The notes beneath the pieces are model-generated. The model had not been told where the DNA came from, searched no databases, and worked only from the letters and a program-made list of their open reading frames with translations. Made by a program: the position numbers and the translations under genes. A stretch of DNA of 64,000 bases, taken from NCBI RefSeq assembly GCF_001792775.2, contig NZ_MLGE02000001.1, positions 295,970 to 359,969 of the forward strand, written 5' to 3'. Of this stretch, positions 8,705-17,342 are shown one piece after another; within the stretch, counting starts at the first letter, position 1; every line of letters starts with the position of its first letter. Source of the stretch: Staphylococcus pseudintermedius. GTDB taxonomy: Bacteria > Bacillota > Bacilli > Staphylococcales > Staphylococcaceae.

Positions 8705-8718
8705 TGTAAACCCTTACA
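8705..8718 (-). promoter_or_regulatory. Candidate cre (CcpA) site upstream of GH101
   Basis: TGTAAACCCTTACA differs from the cre consensus TGWAANCGNTNWCA at one position and is itself palindromic. It lies about 60 bases upstream of the GH101 start. Catabolite repression of a glycan-harvesting enzyme would be expected. This is based on sequence match only. Confidence 0.45.
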
Positions 8719-8870
8719 AATCCGGTTTTATCGTACTTTTGGCAGATTGTAGAGTCGAAAATAATACCACTTTTTTATCGCTATGCAGCGCTTTTGGAAT
8801 TGCAAGAAATGTACACAGCGACATTGTTTGTTACGATTGTTCAATAGTGCGCAAACTAAAAAAATTTATA

Positions 8871-8884
8871 GTGGTTATAACCAG
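8871..8884. promoter_or_regulatory. Palindromic operator 1 of the GntR regulator
   Basis: GTGGTTATAACCAG contains the perfect 12-bp palindrome TGGTTATAACCA. The identical 14-mer recurs at 9052-9065. This copy faces the GH101 promoter side of the divergent intergenic region. HutC-subfamily GntR proteins bind palindromes of this kind. Confidence 0.7.
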
Positions 8885-9051
8885 AAAAACGATAGAAAAA
8901 ATTTTTTTGAGCAATGATTTTGAAAGGGTTTTCTAAAAGTGCAACAATAATGTTGTAAGTTGCCATGGGCAATGTTGTAAACGTTTTATTTAAAAGGCGA
9001 AAATTAAAATTAAAGTCTTTACAAAAATAGTAAGAGTCTTTATAATTCAAG

Positions 9052-9065
9052 GTGGTTATAACCAG
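9052..9065. promoter_or_regulatory. Palindromic operator 2 of the GntR regulator
   Basis: A second exact copy of GTGGTTATAACCAG sits just before the ribosome site of the GntR gene. This suggests autoregulation and control of the downstream operon. The two copies are 181 bases apart, compatible with looping or independent control of the two divergent promoters. Confidence 0.72.
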
Positions 9066-9082
9066 TAGGGGTGAATCATATC

Positions 9083-9793
9083 ATGTCTGAAAAATTACCA
9101 TTGTACTATCAAGTGTACAAGGGCATTCATAGTCGTATTAAGGCTGGTGAGTATAAAGAAGGCGATAAAATACCATCAGAACGCAAGCTGTGTGAGCAGT
9201 TTGGCGTGAGTCGAATTACTGTGCGTGAAGCTTTAGATCGCTTAGAAAAAGATCATGTCATTAAACGCGAACACGGCAAAGGATCCTTTGTACTCGGTAG
9301 TCAATATACACAGTTTTTGAACGAGCTTTATAGTTTTAAAGATGAGATAGAAAAAAATGGTGATGAGGCGAGTACAAAAATGTTAAGCATTAAACTCATC
9401 CCATCTACCACGTTTTTGCAAGAAAAAATGAATTTGAAACCCTATCAATATGTTTATGAATTAAAGCGCTTACGACTTTCGAATGATGTCCCACTCATAT
9501 ACGAGGTGAGTTATTTGCCGATGCGTTTTTGTGAAGGGCTCGAGCAATTTGATTTTAATCGTGTCTCTCTTTATGAAACGCTCAATTATCATTACGGTTT
9601 GCAGATAACGAATGCTTGTGAGAATTTGACGGCAAGTAAGTTGAGTAAAGAACATGCGAAATTGTTGAATGGTGTAGTCGATGATAGTTGCATGTTTATT
9701 GAACGCTTTAGTTATGTAGATGAAGATTTGATTGAGTTTACACAAAGCATTGCAAGTGGACATAAATATAAATACACCGTGCAATTGATGTAA
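9083..9793 (+). CDS. GntR/HutC-family regulator of O-glycan (galactosamine) utilisation
   Basis: A 236-residue protein. The N-terminal winged helix (about 5-70) contains IPSERKLCEQFGVSRITVREAL and KREHGKGSFV; the C-terminal UTRA ligand domain covers about 90-230. I take the ATG at 9083, which follows AGGGGTG, over the earlier GTG. UTRA domains sense sugar phosphates such as GlcNAc-6-P or GalN-6-P. The gene heads the agaS-lacC-lacD-GH35-PTS-nagA run and is divergent from GH101, with two identical palindromes between. It most likely represses both directions until an amino-sugar phosphate accumulates. The effector is inferred. Pneumococcus has a GntR regulator at its equivalent bgaC-PTS-agaS locus. 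Confidence 0.88.
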   Translation: MSEKLPLYYQVYKGIHSRIKAGEYKEGDKIPSERKLCEQFGVSRITVREALDRLEKDHVIKREHGKGSFVLGSQYTQFLNELYSFKDEIEKNGDEASTKMLSIKLIPSTTFLQEKMNLKPYQYVYELKRLRLSNDVPLIYEVSYLPMRFCEGLEQFDFNRVSLYETLNYHYGLQITNACENLTASKLSKEHAKLLNGVVDDSCMFIERFSYVDEDLIEFTQSIASGHKYKYTVQLM

Positions 9794-9821
9794 CCATAAA
9801 AATGATATGGGAGGTAGTATT

Positions 9822-10937
9822 GTGTTACATGAAACAGATACTTATCGCGAAATAAAGCAACAGCCACAAACTTTGAAAAAAACGTTTGATATTGTTCAAG
9901 GGCAACAAGAGGCATTCAAGCAATTTGTGAATCAAATCGAACAAACACATTCAGGGAAAAAATTAAAAGTACTTTTCACAGGCGCAGGATCAAGCGCTTA
10001 TGTCGGAGATGTCGCACGTATGGCACGCAACACCTCTGTAATGCCAAACTTTGAATTTGAGTCTGTACCGACAACACATTTTGTGACCGATCCACAACTT
10101 TATATTGATAACCAAACAGTGTATCTTGTTGTATCGTTTGCGCGTTCCGGTAACAGTCCAGAAACGAAAGCGACAGTCGAATTTGTGAATGAACTTTCTC
10201 AACATGTGTATCACTTATTCATTACAAATAATAAAGATGGCTTCTTAGGGGCATACGAAGCGGAGAAAGACAATGTGTTTAAAGTGATTTTGCCTGAAGA
10301 AACAAACGACAAGTCACTCGCAATGACATCCAGCTTTTCATCTATGTTATTTGCAAGTTATTTACTCTTCGGTGGTGAAGTGAGTCCACAATTTTTCGAG
10401 ATTGCAGAATCAAACTTTGAGTGGCTCGAACAACAAGCTCAAGCTGTGAACGCAATGACATTTTCAAAAGTGTTCTATGTAGCGACAGGTTTGATTGGTG
10501 AGTTAACAAAAGAAGTGAGCTTAAAACTGAACGAATTAACGGCAGGACAAACAGAAATCGCACGTGAAACAACGTTAGGTTTCAGACACGGTCCTAAAGC
10601 AGGTTTAAGCAAAGACGCTATTTTCATTATGATGCGTAGTAATGGTACATATCATCGTCAATACGAAGACGACTTGATTAAAGAAGTGGGCCAAGTGAAA
10701 GATCGTTACAAAATGTATATTTTAGACGGTCAAAGTGATGCAAGTGAGCATACTGTTCAATTACCACAATCTGAATCATTATCAGATATGGAGCTCGCAT
10801 TGCAATATTTAATGTTTGGCCAGTTACTCGCTGCGCAACGTTCTAATGCATTAGGTTTAAATCCGGATAACCCAAGTCCAGACGGCTTCATTAACCGTGT
10901 CGTTAAAGGGGTAACGGTTTATCCAGTTAAAGGGTGA
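9822..10937 (+). CDS. agaS: AgaS, galactosamine-6-phosphate deaminase/isomerase (SIS family)
   Basis: A 371-residue tandem SIS-domain protein. It has the sugar-phosphate binding motifs FTGAGSSAYVGD near 50 and SFARSGNSPET near 103, plus GFRHGPKAG near 250, which is typical of AgaS. It converts galactosamine-6-phosphate to tagatose-6-phosphate and ammonia in the cytoplasm. The start is the GTG at 9822, seven bases after GGAGG; the ATG at 9807 overlaps the ribosome site itself. It links NagA (deacetylation) to LacC/LacD in this operon, which explains why no nagB is present. Its pairing with a mannose-type PTS and GH35 enzyme resembles the pneumococcal bgaC locus. Confidence 0.92.
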   Translation: MLHETDTYREIKQQPQTLKKTFDIVQGQQEAFKQFVNQIEQTHSGKKLKVLFTGAGSSAYVGDVARMARNTSVMPNFEFESVPTTHFVTDPQLYIDNQTVYLVVSFARSGNSPETKATVEFVNELSQHVYHLFITNNKDGFLGAYEAEKDNVFKVILPEETNDKSLAMTSSFSSMLFASYLLFGGEVSPQFFEIAESNFEWLEQQAQAVNAMTFSKVFYVATGLIGELTKEVSLKLNELTAGQTEIARETTLGFRHGPKAGLSKDAIFIMMRSNGTYHRQYEDDLIKEVGQVKDRYKMYILDGQSDASEHTVQLPQSESLSDMELALQYLMFGQLLAAQRSNALGLNPDNPSPDGFINRVVKGVTVYPVKG

Positions 10938-10943
10938 GGAATT

Positions 10944-11882
10944 ATGATTGCAACACATACATTTAATCCATCTGTAGACATTACGTACGAGATTGATCCA
11001 CTTGTGGTTGGTGAAGTCCATCGTGTCAAACAGAAAATCGAAAATCCAGGCGGTAAAGGAATTAACGTGACGAAAGTACTACATCAATTAGGTGCGGCAC
11101 ACTGTGCGTTTGGCTATCTCGGCGGCGCCAATGGTCAGTGGATGGCCGATACGTTGAAAGAGATGGGAATTACAAGTGCGTTTACGTTAATCCAAGGACA
11201 GACAAGGCAAAGTTTAGCGTTGAATGATGGCCAAGCCCAAACGGAAGTCCTTGAGCAAGGGCCAACGATTTCAGAAAGCGAACAACAAGCTTATTTTGAA
11301 AATGTCACACAACATGCTGCGGATGCGAAAGTGATGACGATCAGCGGCAGTTCACCGCAGTTCGAAACGCATTCGAAGTTTGACCATATGGCACGCATTT
11401 TAAAGGCATTCCCACATACGTACAATATTGTCGATACGCATGCGGGCGAGTTAAAAGCACTGTTAGAAGCGAAGTTACCAATTCACTGTATTAAACCGAA
11501 TCAATCTGAATTTGAAATGCTAGTCGGTGAAACACAGTTAACGATTGATGATTGTGCACGTTTGTTACAGACACATACGTATTTTAGCAATTGCGACGTC
11601 TTTTTAACACTAGGTGGAGACGGTGCGCTTGTGAAGTGGAAGCAAGGTGTTTATCGTGCGACATTGCCACATAAGGATATTGTTAATCCAGTCGGTTCAG
11701 GTGATTCGACTGTTGCAGGTATTGCTTACAGTGTGGATCAAGGTTTAGCGCCAGAAGCGTTAATTCGTCAAGCCTTAGCATGTGGGACGTCGAATGCTTT
11801 ACAAGAAAAAACAGGCTTTATTGATGTCAACCAAGTCGCTGAAATTAAAAATGAAATAGAAGTGGAGAGGTTTGAATGGTAA
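10944..11882 (+). CDS. lacC: Tagatose-6-phosphate kinase LacC (PfkB family)
   Basis: A 312-residue PfkB kinase with the N-terminal signature PGGKGINVTKVLHQLG and the C-terminal catalytic motif NPVGSGDSTVAG, whose Asp is the base. It phosphorylates tagatose-6-phosphate to the 1,6-bisphosphate. An ATG preceded by GAGG starts the gene six bases after agaS, and its end overlaps the lacD start by seven bases, so the three are co-transcribed. PfkB paralogues such as 1-phosphofructokinase look alike, but position between agaS and lacD decides the call. The two lac-type genes here are tied to GalNAc rather than to a lactose PTS. Confidence 0.9.
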   Translation: MIATHTFNPSVDITYEIDPLVVGEVHRVKQKIENPGGKGINVTKVLHQLGAAHCAFGYLGGANGQWMADTLKEMGITSAFTLIQGQTRQSLALNDGQAQTEVLEQGPTISESEQQAYFENVTQHAADAKVMTISGSSPQFETHSKFDHMARILKAFPHTYNIVDTHAGELKALLEAKLPIHCIKPNQSEFEMLVGETQLTIDDCARLLQTHTYFSNCDVFLTLGGDGALVKWKQGVYRATLPHKDIVNPVGSGDSTVAGIAYSVDQGLAPEALIRQALACGTSNALQEKTGFIDVNQVAEIKNEIEVERFEW

Positions 11883-12817
11883 AAGATTTAAGTCGTTTAG
11901 TAGATGAAAATGGAATCTATGCAGCAGTGGCAGTAGACCAACGTGGCGCATTAAGAAAATTGTTAGGTGACACAGGAACACCTGAAAACTTGTCATTATT
12001 TAAAAAATTGGTAGCAGAAGTGTTAACGTCACATGGTTCTAGCTTTTTAGTAGACCCTGAATATGGTTTAGATGCTGCAAAAGCGAAAGATGCAAAAGCA
12101 GGCTTAATCTTATCTTATGAACAAACAGGTTATGATAAGTCTCGGCCTGGACGTTTACCACGTCTAATTGAAGATCAAAGCGTACGTCGTCTTGTTGCAG
12201 CAGGTGCAGACGCAGTGAAGTTCTTACTTTACTATGATGTAGATGAATCAGACGAAATCAACCAAAAGAAACAAGCGATGATCGAACGTGTAGGAACAGA
12301 GTGTCAAGCTGAAAACGTCCCATTCTTACTTGAAATCTTAACATACGATGACAGCATTGGTGACGAAAAAGGTGAAGCATTTGCGAAAGTTCGTCCACAC
12401 AAAGTGAACGAAGCGATGCGTGTATTCAGTGAACCACGTTTCCAAGTAGACACATTGAAAGTGGAAATTCCTGTAAACATGAACTTTGTTGAGGGATTTG
12501 GAGACAAAACAGTGATGACGCAAGCAGAAGCGGCAGAAGCGTTTAAAGCGCAAGATGCAGCAACAAACATCCCTTATATTTACTTAAGTGGTGGCGTATC
12601 TGCGCAATTATTTATGGATTCACTCCAATTTGCAGCTGATAATGGTGCACATTTCAACGGTATTTTATGTGGTCGTGCAACATGGAAAGGTGCAACAGCG
12701 GCACTTGTAGACGCAGGTGAACAAGAAGCGAAAGCATGGTTGGAAAGCGAAGGTCTTGATAACTTGAAAGCGCTTAACGAAGTAAATGTAAAAACAGCAA
12801 CACCAATTCTATCTTAA
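11876..12817 (+). CDS. lacD: Tagatose-1,6-bisphosphate aldolase LacD
   Basis: A 313-residue class I aldolase of the LacD family. It opens MVKDLSRLVDENGIYAAVAVDQRGALRKL and has the barrel strands GADAVKFLLYYD, LKVEIPVNM (a Lys in the active-site region) and YLSGGVS. It cleaves tagatose-1,6-bisphosphate to dihydroxyacetone phosphate and glyceraldehyde-3-phosphate, which feeds glycolysis. The ATG overlaps the lacC stop by seven bases. The gene is followed after 12 bases by the GH35 gene. With AgaS and LacC it completes GalNAc breakdown. Length is slightly shorter than the roughly 325 residues of lactose-operon LacD. Confidence 0.92.
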   Translation: MVKDLSRLVDENGIYAAVAVDQRGALRKLLGDTGTPENLSLFKKLVAEVLTSHGSSFLVDPEYGLDAAKAKDAKAGLILSYEQTGYDKSRPGRLPRLIEDQSVRRLVAAGADAVKFLLYYDVDESDEINQKKQAMIERVGTECQAENVPFLLEILTYDDSIGDEKGEAFAKVRPHKVNEAMRVFSEPRFQVDTLKVEIPVNMNFVEGFGDKTVMTQAEAAEAFKAQDAATNIPYIYLSGGVSAQLFMDSLQFAADNGAHFNGILCGRATWKGATAALVDAGEQEAKAWLESEGLDNLKALNEVNVKTATPILS

Positions 12818-12829
12818 TGAGGTGATGAT

Positions 12830-14602
12830 GTGAGTCGTTTCAAAATAAGCGATACATTTTTATTAGATGACAAACCAATCAAAATATTGTCCGGTGCCAT
12901 CCATTACTTTAGAATACCAAAGGATGACTGGGAAGATTCATTATACAATTTAAAAGCACTCGGATTTAATACAGTGGAAACTTATGTCCCTTGGAACTTT
13001 CATGAAACGATTGAAAATGAGTACGACTTCAAAGGACATAAAGATTTAAAACATTTTATCGAACTTGCAGCAAAGCTTGGACTTTACGTTATCGTACGAC
13101 CTTCTCCTTACATTTGTGCGGAGTGGGAGTTCGGTGGATTTCCAGCATGGTTATTGAATGACCGTACAATGCGCATCCGTTCGAGAGATGAGAAATATTT
13201 AGAAAAAGTGAAAAAATATTATCATGAACTGTTTAAAATCTTAACGCCATTGCAAATTGATCAAGGCGGCCCGATTATCATGATGCAAGTCGAAAATGAA
13301 TACGGTTCATTCGGTCAAGATCACGACTATTTACGTTCACTTGCTCACATGATGCGTGAAGAAGGAGTGACAGTACCATTTTTCACATCAGACGGTGCTT
13401 GGGATCAATGTTTAAGAGCGGGGAGTCTCATTGAAGACGATATTTTACCGACTGGCAATTTTGGTTCACGTACAGTTCAAAATTTCGAAAACTTAAAGAC
13501 GTTCCAACAAGAATTTAGTAAAAAGTGGCCGTTAATGTGTATGGAATTTTGGGATGGCTGGTTTAATCGCTGGGGCGAACCTGTGATTAAACGAGACAGT
13601 GATGATTTGGCTGAAGAAGTGCGCGATGCAGTGAAATTAGGCTCACTTAATTTATATATGTTCCATGGGGGGACAAACTTTGGTTTTTGGAACGGTTGCT
13701 CGGCACGTGGTACGAAAGATTTACCACAAGTGACATCTTATGACTATCATGCGCCGTTAGATGAGGCGGGTAATCCAACAGAAAAATACTTTGCTTTACA
13801 AGAGATGCTCAAAGAAGAAATGCCTGACATTGAGCAACATGAGCCAAGAACGAAAACATTTATGTCAATGAAAGCTATTCCATTGGCAGCCAAAGTGAAT
13901 TTATTCGAAGTACTTGAAGACATTTCAACAAAAACGACAAGCTTCTACCCACAAACGATGGAAGAAGCGGGTTCTGGCTATGGTTATATGGTATATCGTA
14001 CGCGTATCCATAAAGCGACAGAACAAGAAAAATTACGAATTGTAGATGCAAGAGACCGTGTCCACTGTTTTGTAGACCAACAACATGTCTACACAGCGTA
14101 TCAAGAAGAAATTGGAGATCAGTTTGAAGTCACATTAACGTCTGACCAACCACAAATCGATGTGCTCGTTGAAAATATGGGTCGTGTCAACTACGGCTAC
14201 AAATTATTAGCACCGACACAACGTAAAGGTTTAGGTCAAGGACTCATGCAAGATCTTCATTTTGTACAAGGTTGGGAACAATTCGATATCGACTTCGACC
14301 GTTTAACAGCGAATCATTTCAAACGTGAATGGTCTGAACAACAACCTGCTTTTTACAAATACACATTTGACTTAGCAGAGTCGAACAATACGCATATTGA
14401 TGTAAGCGGTTTCGGAAAAGGTGTTGTAATCGTCAACGGATTCAACATCGGTCGTTATTGGGAAATTGGACCGTCACAATCGCTCTACATTCCTAAAGCA
14501 TTTTTGAAACAAGGACAAAATGAAATTATCGTGTTTGACTCAGAAGGAAAATATCCAGAAAGTATCCAACTGATTAAAACACCAAAATTTTCTGAAGTAT
14601 AA
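12830..14602 (+). CDS. bgaC: GH35 beta-galactosidase, BgaC-like, cytoplasmic
   Basis: A 590-residue GH35 enzyme without signal peptide. The barrel has the family motifs SGAIHYFRIP, ETYVPWNFHE, RPSPYICAEWEFGG, QVENEYGS (acid/base Glu155/157 region) and MEFWDGWFNRWGE (nucleophile Glu239). C-terminal jelly-roll modules end with VNGFNIGRYWEIGP. The GTG start at 12830 follows GAGGTG. The close analogue is pneumococcal BgaC, specific for Gal-beta-1,3-linkages and also next to a mannose-type PTS and agaS. Here it should split the imported Gal-beta-1,3-GalNAc inside the cell. Whether its substrate is phosphorylated is not visible from sequence. Confidence 0.92.
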   Translation: MSRFKISDTFLLDDKPIKILSGAIHYFRIPKDDWEDSLYNLKALGFNTVETYVPWNFHETIENEYDFKGHKDLKHFIELAAKLGLYVIVRPSPYICAEWEFGGFPAWLLNDRTMRIRSRDEKYLEKVKKYYHELFKILTPLQIDQGGPIIMMQVENEYGSFGQDHDYLRSLAHMMREEGVTVPFFTSDGAWDQCLRAGSLIEDDILPTGNFGSRTVQNFENLKTFQQEFSKKWPLMCMEFWDGWFNRWGEPVIKRDSDDLAEEVRDAVKLGSLNLYMFHGGTNFGFWNGCSARGTKDLPQVTSYDYHAPLDEAGNPTEKYFALQEMLKEEMPDIEQHEPRTKTFMSMKAIPLAAKVNLFEVLEDISTKTTSFYPQTMEEAGSGYGYMVYRTRIHKATEQEKLRIVDARDRVHCFVDQQHVYTAYQEEIGDQFEVTLTSDQPQIDVLVENMGRVNYGYKLLAPTQRKGLGQGLMQDLHFVQGWEQFDIDFDRLTANHFKREWSEQQPAFYKYTFDLAESNNTHIDVSGFGKGVVIVNGFNIGRYWEIGPSQSLYIPKAFLKQGQNEIIVFDSEGKYPESIQLIKTPKFSEV

Positions 14603-14616
14603 GGAGAGGATTTATT

Positions 14617-15096
14617 ATGGCAATTATCGGAAGCAGAATCGATGGGAGATTAATTCATGGACAAGTGGCAAACTTATGGGCAACAAAATTAAACATTGGA
14701 CGATTCATCGTTATTGATAATGAAGTCGCTCAAAGTGATATCGACAAACAAGCATTAAAACTTGCGACACCAGCAGGAATTAAATTAAGTGTTTTACCAG
14801 TTGAAAAAGCAGCTAACAACATCAACAACGGTAAATATGATTCACAACGTGTGATGGTTATCGCAAAACGTCCTGACCGATTTGTTGAACTTGTGAACAA
14901 TGGTGTGAAAATTGAAGAATTGAATGTAGGTAACATGTCACAAACAAATGAAACACGTTCAGTGACGAACTCAATCAACATTACTGACGAAGATGTAAAC
15001 AATTTCAAATTATTACAAGAAAAAGGTGTCAACATTATCTCACAAATGGTACCAAACGATAAATCAGTTGACTTTATGTCATTAATCAAAGAATAG
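14617..15096 (+). CDS. PTS mannose/fructose/sorbose-family EIIB
   Basis: A 159-residue cytoplasmic IIB subunit. SRIDGRLIHGQV places the phospho-histidine at His14, as in all mannose-family IIB proteins. It receives phosphate from the IIA protein at 16910 and passes it to the sugar entering through IIC/IID. A strong ribosome site (AGGAGAGG) precedes the ATG. The order IIB-IIC-IID-IIA directly after GH35 matches the galacto-N-biose/GalNAc-type transporters of streptococci. Substrate assignment (Gal-beta-1,3-GalNAc and/or GalNAc) is from context. Confidence 0.92.
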   Translation: MAIIGSRIDGRLIHGQVANLWATKLNIGRFIVIDNEVAQSDIDKQALKLATPAGIKLSVLPVEKAANNINNGKYDSQRVMVIAKRPDRFVELVNNGVKIEELNVGNMSQTNETRSVTNSINITDEDVNNFKLLQEKGVNIISQMVPNDKSVDFMSLIKE

Positions 15097-15117
15097 AACT
15101 ATCAGGAGGCGTTTCTA

Positions 15118-16017
15118 TTGGATATTTTATGGTGGCAAGTATTGCTCTTAACGCTGTACGCAGGTTATCAAATTTTAGATGATTTGCAATTTAATATTTT
15201 CGGACATCCTGTATTTGCAGGGATTATATCAGGTTTAATCATGGGCGATGTTACTACTGGTTTAATTATCGGCGGAGGTATGCAGTTAACAATTCTAGGG
15301 GTAGGTACATTTGGTGGTGCATCAAGAATCGATGCAAACTCTGGTACGGTATTAGCGGTTGCATTCTCAGTAGCACTCGGAATGAATCCACAACAAGCGC
15401 TTGCGACACTTGCTGTACCTGTAGCGAGCTTAATGATTCAAACAGATATTTTAGCACGTTTCACAAACACATTCTTTGCACATCGTATTGATAAAAAAAT
15501 TGAACAAATGGATTACAAAGGTATTGAACGTAACTACTTATACGGTGCGATTCCATGGGCATTATCTCGTGCGATTCCAGTATTTTTAGCACTTGTATTC
15601 GGTGGTAGCGTGGTAGGTAAAATCGTTGACTACTTGAACGGTGATTTAAAATGGTTAGGTGACGGTTTAACAGTGGCAGGTGCGGTATTACCAGCAGTCG
15701 GTTTCGCTATTTTGTTACGTTACTTACCTTTGAAAAAACATTATCCTTACTTTATTTTAGGTTTTATCATTACAGCATTAATGGTGACAGTCTTTAACGG
15801 TTTATCAGGTATAGGGACATCAGTTGCAGGTTTAGACAAAAACTTTACAATGTCGTTCTCATCATTACCAATGTTAGCGATTGCAGCGATTGGTTTTGCT
15901 TTAGCGGCAATGGAATACAGTCGAAGCTCACAATCTAAAACAATAGCTGCAAATCATGGAGGAAACCAAGCAACAGATGCGGATGATGAAGGAGAGATTG
16001 ACGATGACGAATTATAA
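15118..16017 (+). CDS. PTS mannose-family EIIC
   Basis: A 299-residue polytopic membrane subunit. It shows the IIC-man features GYQILDDLQFNIFGHPVFAGI at the start and a glycine-rich GGGMQLTILGVGTFGG motif, then about seven further helices and an acidic C-terminal tail (DDEGEIDDDEL). The start is a TTG at 15118, with AGGAGG about eight bases upstream; no ATG fits. Its last bases overlap the EIID start by 14, so the two channel subunits are translationally coupled. It forms the sugar channel together with EIID. Confidence 0.9.
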   Translation: MDILWWQVLLLTLYAGYQILDDLQFNIFGHPVFAGIISGLIMGDVTTGLIIGGGMQLTILGVGTFGGASRIDANSGTVLAVAFSVALGMNPQQALATLAVPVASLMIQTDILARFTNTFFAHRIDKKIEQMDYKGIERNYLYGAIPWALSRAIPVFLALVFGGSVVGKIVDYLNGDLKWLGDGLTVAGAVLPAVGFAILLRYLPLKKHYPYFILGFIITALMVTVFNGLSGIGTSVAGLDKNFTMSFSSLPMLAIAAIGFALAAMEYSRSSQSKTIAANHGGNQATDADDEGEIDDDEL

Positions 16018-16888
16018 TCAAACGGAAACACAAATTTCTCAAAACGCTGATGCAAATTCAAAGTTAACAGGTGCAATGCCGCAAATACCTTATAAACTGA
16101 CTGATAAAGACTTTAGACAAATGAACATACGTAGCTTATTGTTCTTCCAATGGGGTTGGAACTACGAGCGTATGCAAGGGTCTGGTTATTTATTCACGAT
16201 CCTTCCACAATTACGTAAAATTTATGGTGACGATTCACCTGAATTACAAGAAATGATGCGAACACATGCGCAATTCTTCAATACAAGTAACTTCTTTAAC
16301 ACGATTATTATGGGTATTGATATTGCGATGGAAGAAAAAGAACGCTATGCATCAAAAGAATCTGTCAAAGGGATTAAAGTCGGTTTAATGGGACCATTTG
16401 CGGCTGTAGGGGATGCGATTTTCGGTTCATTAGTTCCTACAATTTTCGGTGCCATTGCAGCAAACATGGCGCAAGACGGTAATCCATTCGGTGCATTGCT
16501 TTGGTTTGTCGCAATGCTAGCTATCATCGTATTCAGATGGAAACAGTTGAAATTCGCGTACAAAGAAGGGATTTCACTTGTGACAACGATGCAACACCGC
16601 TTAGAATCATTAACGAATGCAGCAACATTGCTCGGGGTATTCATGGTCGGTGCACTCGTCGCTACGATGATTCGTGTGCAATTTGCTTGGAAACCACAAA
16701 TTGGTGATTTAACAGTCAACATCCAAAACAATGCCGACATGATTTTACCAAGATTATTACCTTTGATTATTGTATTTGCCATTTACTGGTTATTAGGACG
16801 TAAAAAAATGAACTCAACACGTGCAATCTTCATTGTGATTATCGTTTCAATTATTTTGTCAGCGTTGGGTGTTATTTCAAAAATTTAA
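16004..16888 (+). CDS. PTS mannose-family EIID
   Basis: A 294-residue IID subunit. I start it at the ATG at 16004 (MTNYNQTE), which has AAGGAGAG seven bases upstream; an upstream in-frame start would lie inside the EIIC tail. Family motifs include RSLLFFQWGWNYERMQGSGYLFTILPQLRK near 45-75 and the ending helix pair after residue 200. It is the second membrane component, unique to mannose-type PTS systems. It lies between IIC and IIA in the same operon. Confidence 0.9.
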   Translation: MTNYNQTETQISQNADANSKLTGAMPQIPYKLTDKDFRQMNIRSLLFFQWGWNYERMQGSGYLFTILPQLRKIYGDDSPELQEMMRTHAQFFNTSNFFNTIIMGIDIAMEEKERYASKESVKGIKVGLMGPFAAVGDAIFGSLVPTIFGAIAANMAQDGNPFGALLWFVAMLAIIVFRWKQLKFAYKEGISLVTTMQHRLESLTNAATLLGVFMVGALVATMIRVQFAWKPQIGDLTVNIQNNADMILPRLLPLIIVFAIYWLLGRKKMNSTRAIFIVIIVSIILSALGVISKI

Positions 16889-16909
16889 TTCGATGGGAGC
16901 ATTTGAACT

Positions 16910-17311
16910 ATGGAAAAGTTAATCCTTGTGAGTCACGGCGCTTTTTGTGAAGGGCTTAAAGACAGTGTAGAAATGATTCTTGGGCCTCAAGATTACATTC
17001 ATACTGCGGCATTGACACCAGAAATGGGGCCTGAAGATTTTGAAAAAGCATTAGACGCACTCATTGATGAAGGCGATCAAGTGACAGTTTTTGCAGATTT
17101 ATTAGGCGGTACACCAGCGAATACCGTTTCTAAAAAAATCATGAATGGGTCAGACTTAAATCTTTATGTAGGGATGAGTTTACCAATGGTGATGAGCTAT
17201 ATTAATGGTAAAATGATTGGTGAACAACCTGACTATGTGCAAAAAGCGCAAGAAGGTATCATTCACATCAACGCGCTGTTAAATCAAGACGATGACGATG
17301 ATGATGAATAA
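16910..17311 (+). CDS. PTS mannose/fructose-family EIIA
   Basis: A 133-residue cytoplasmic IIA domain protein. LILVSHGAFCEGL places the phospho-accepting His at residue 9, and FADLLGGTPAN is the second family motif. It takes phosphate from HPr and hands it to EIIB. The protein ends in a run of aspartates (DDDDDDE), so the C-terminus is strongly acidic. It follows EIID by 21 bases and precedes nagA by 31. Confidence 0.9.
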   Translation: MEKLILVSHGAFCEGLKDSVEMILGPQDYIHTAALTPEMGPEDFEKALDALIDEGDQVTVFADLLGGTPANTVSKKIMNGSDLNLYVGMSLPMVMSYINGKMIGEQPDYVQKAQEGIIHINALLNQDDDDDDE

Positions 17312-17342
17312 AACAATCAAATTACAGTAAAGAAGGTATACT

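Noticed and set aside
10944..12817. Part of a lactose lacABCD-FEG operon
   Set aside because: No lacAB, lacFE or lacG are present; lacC and lacD lie between agaS and GH35 in a galactosamine pathway.
16345..16782. Minus-strand open frame opposite PTS EIID
   Set aside because: Antisense shadow of a conserved PTS subunit; no ribosome site or promoter.
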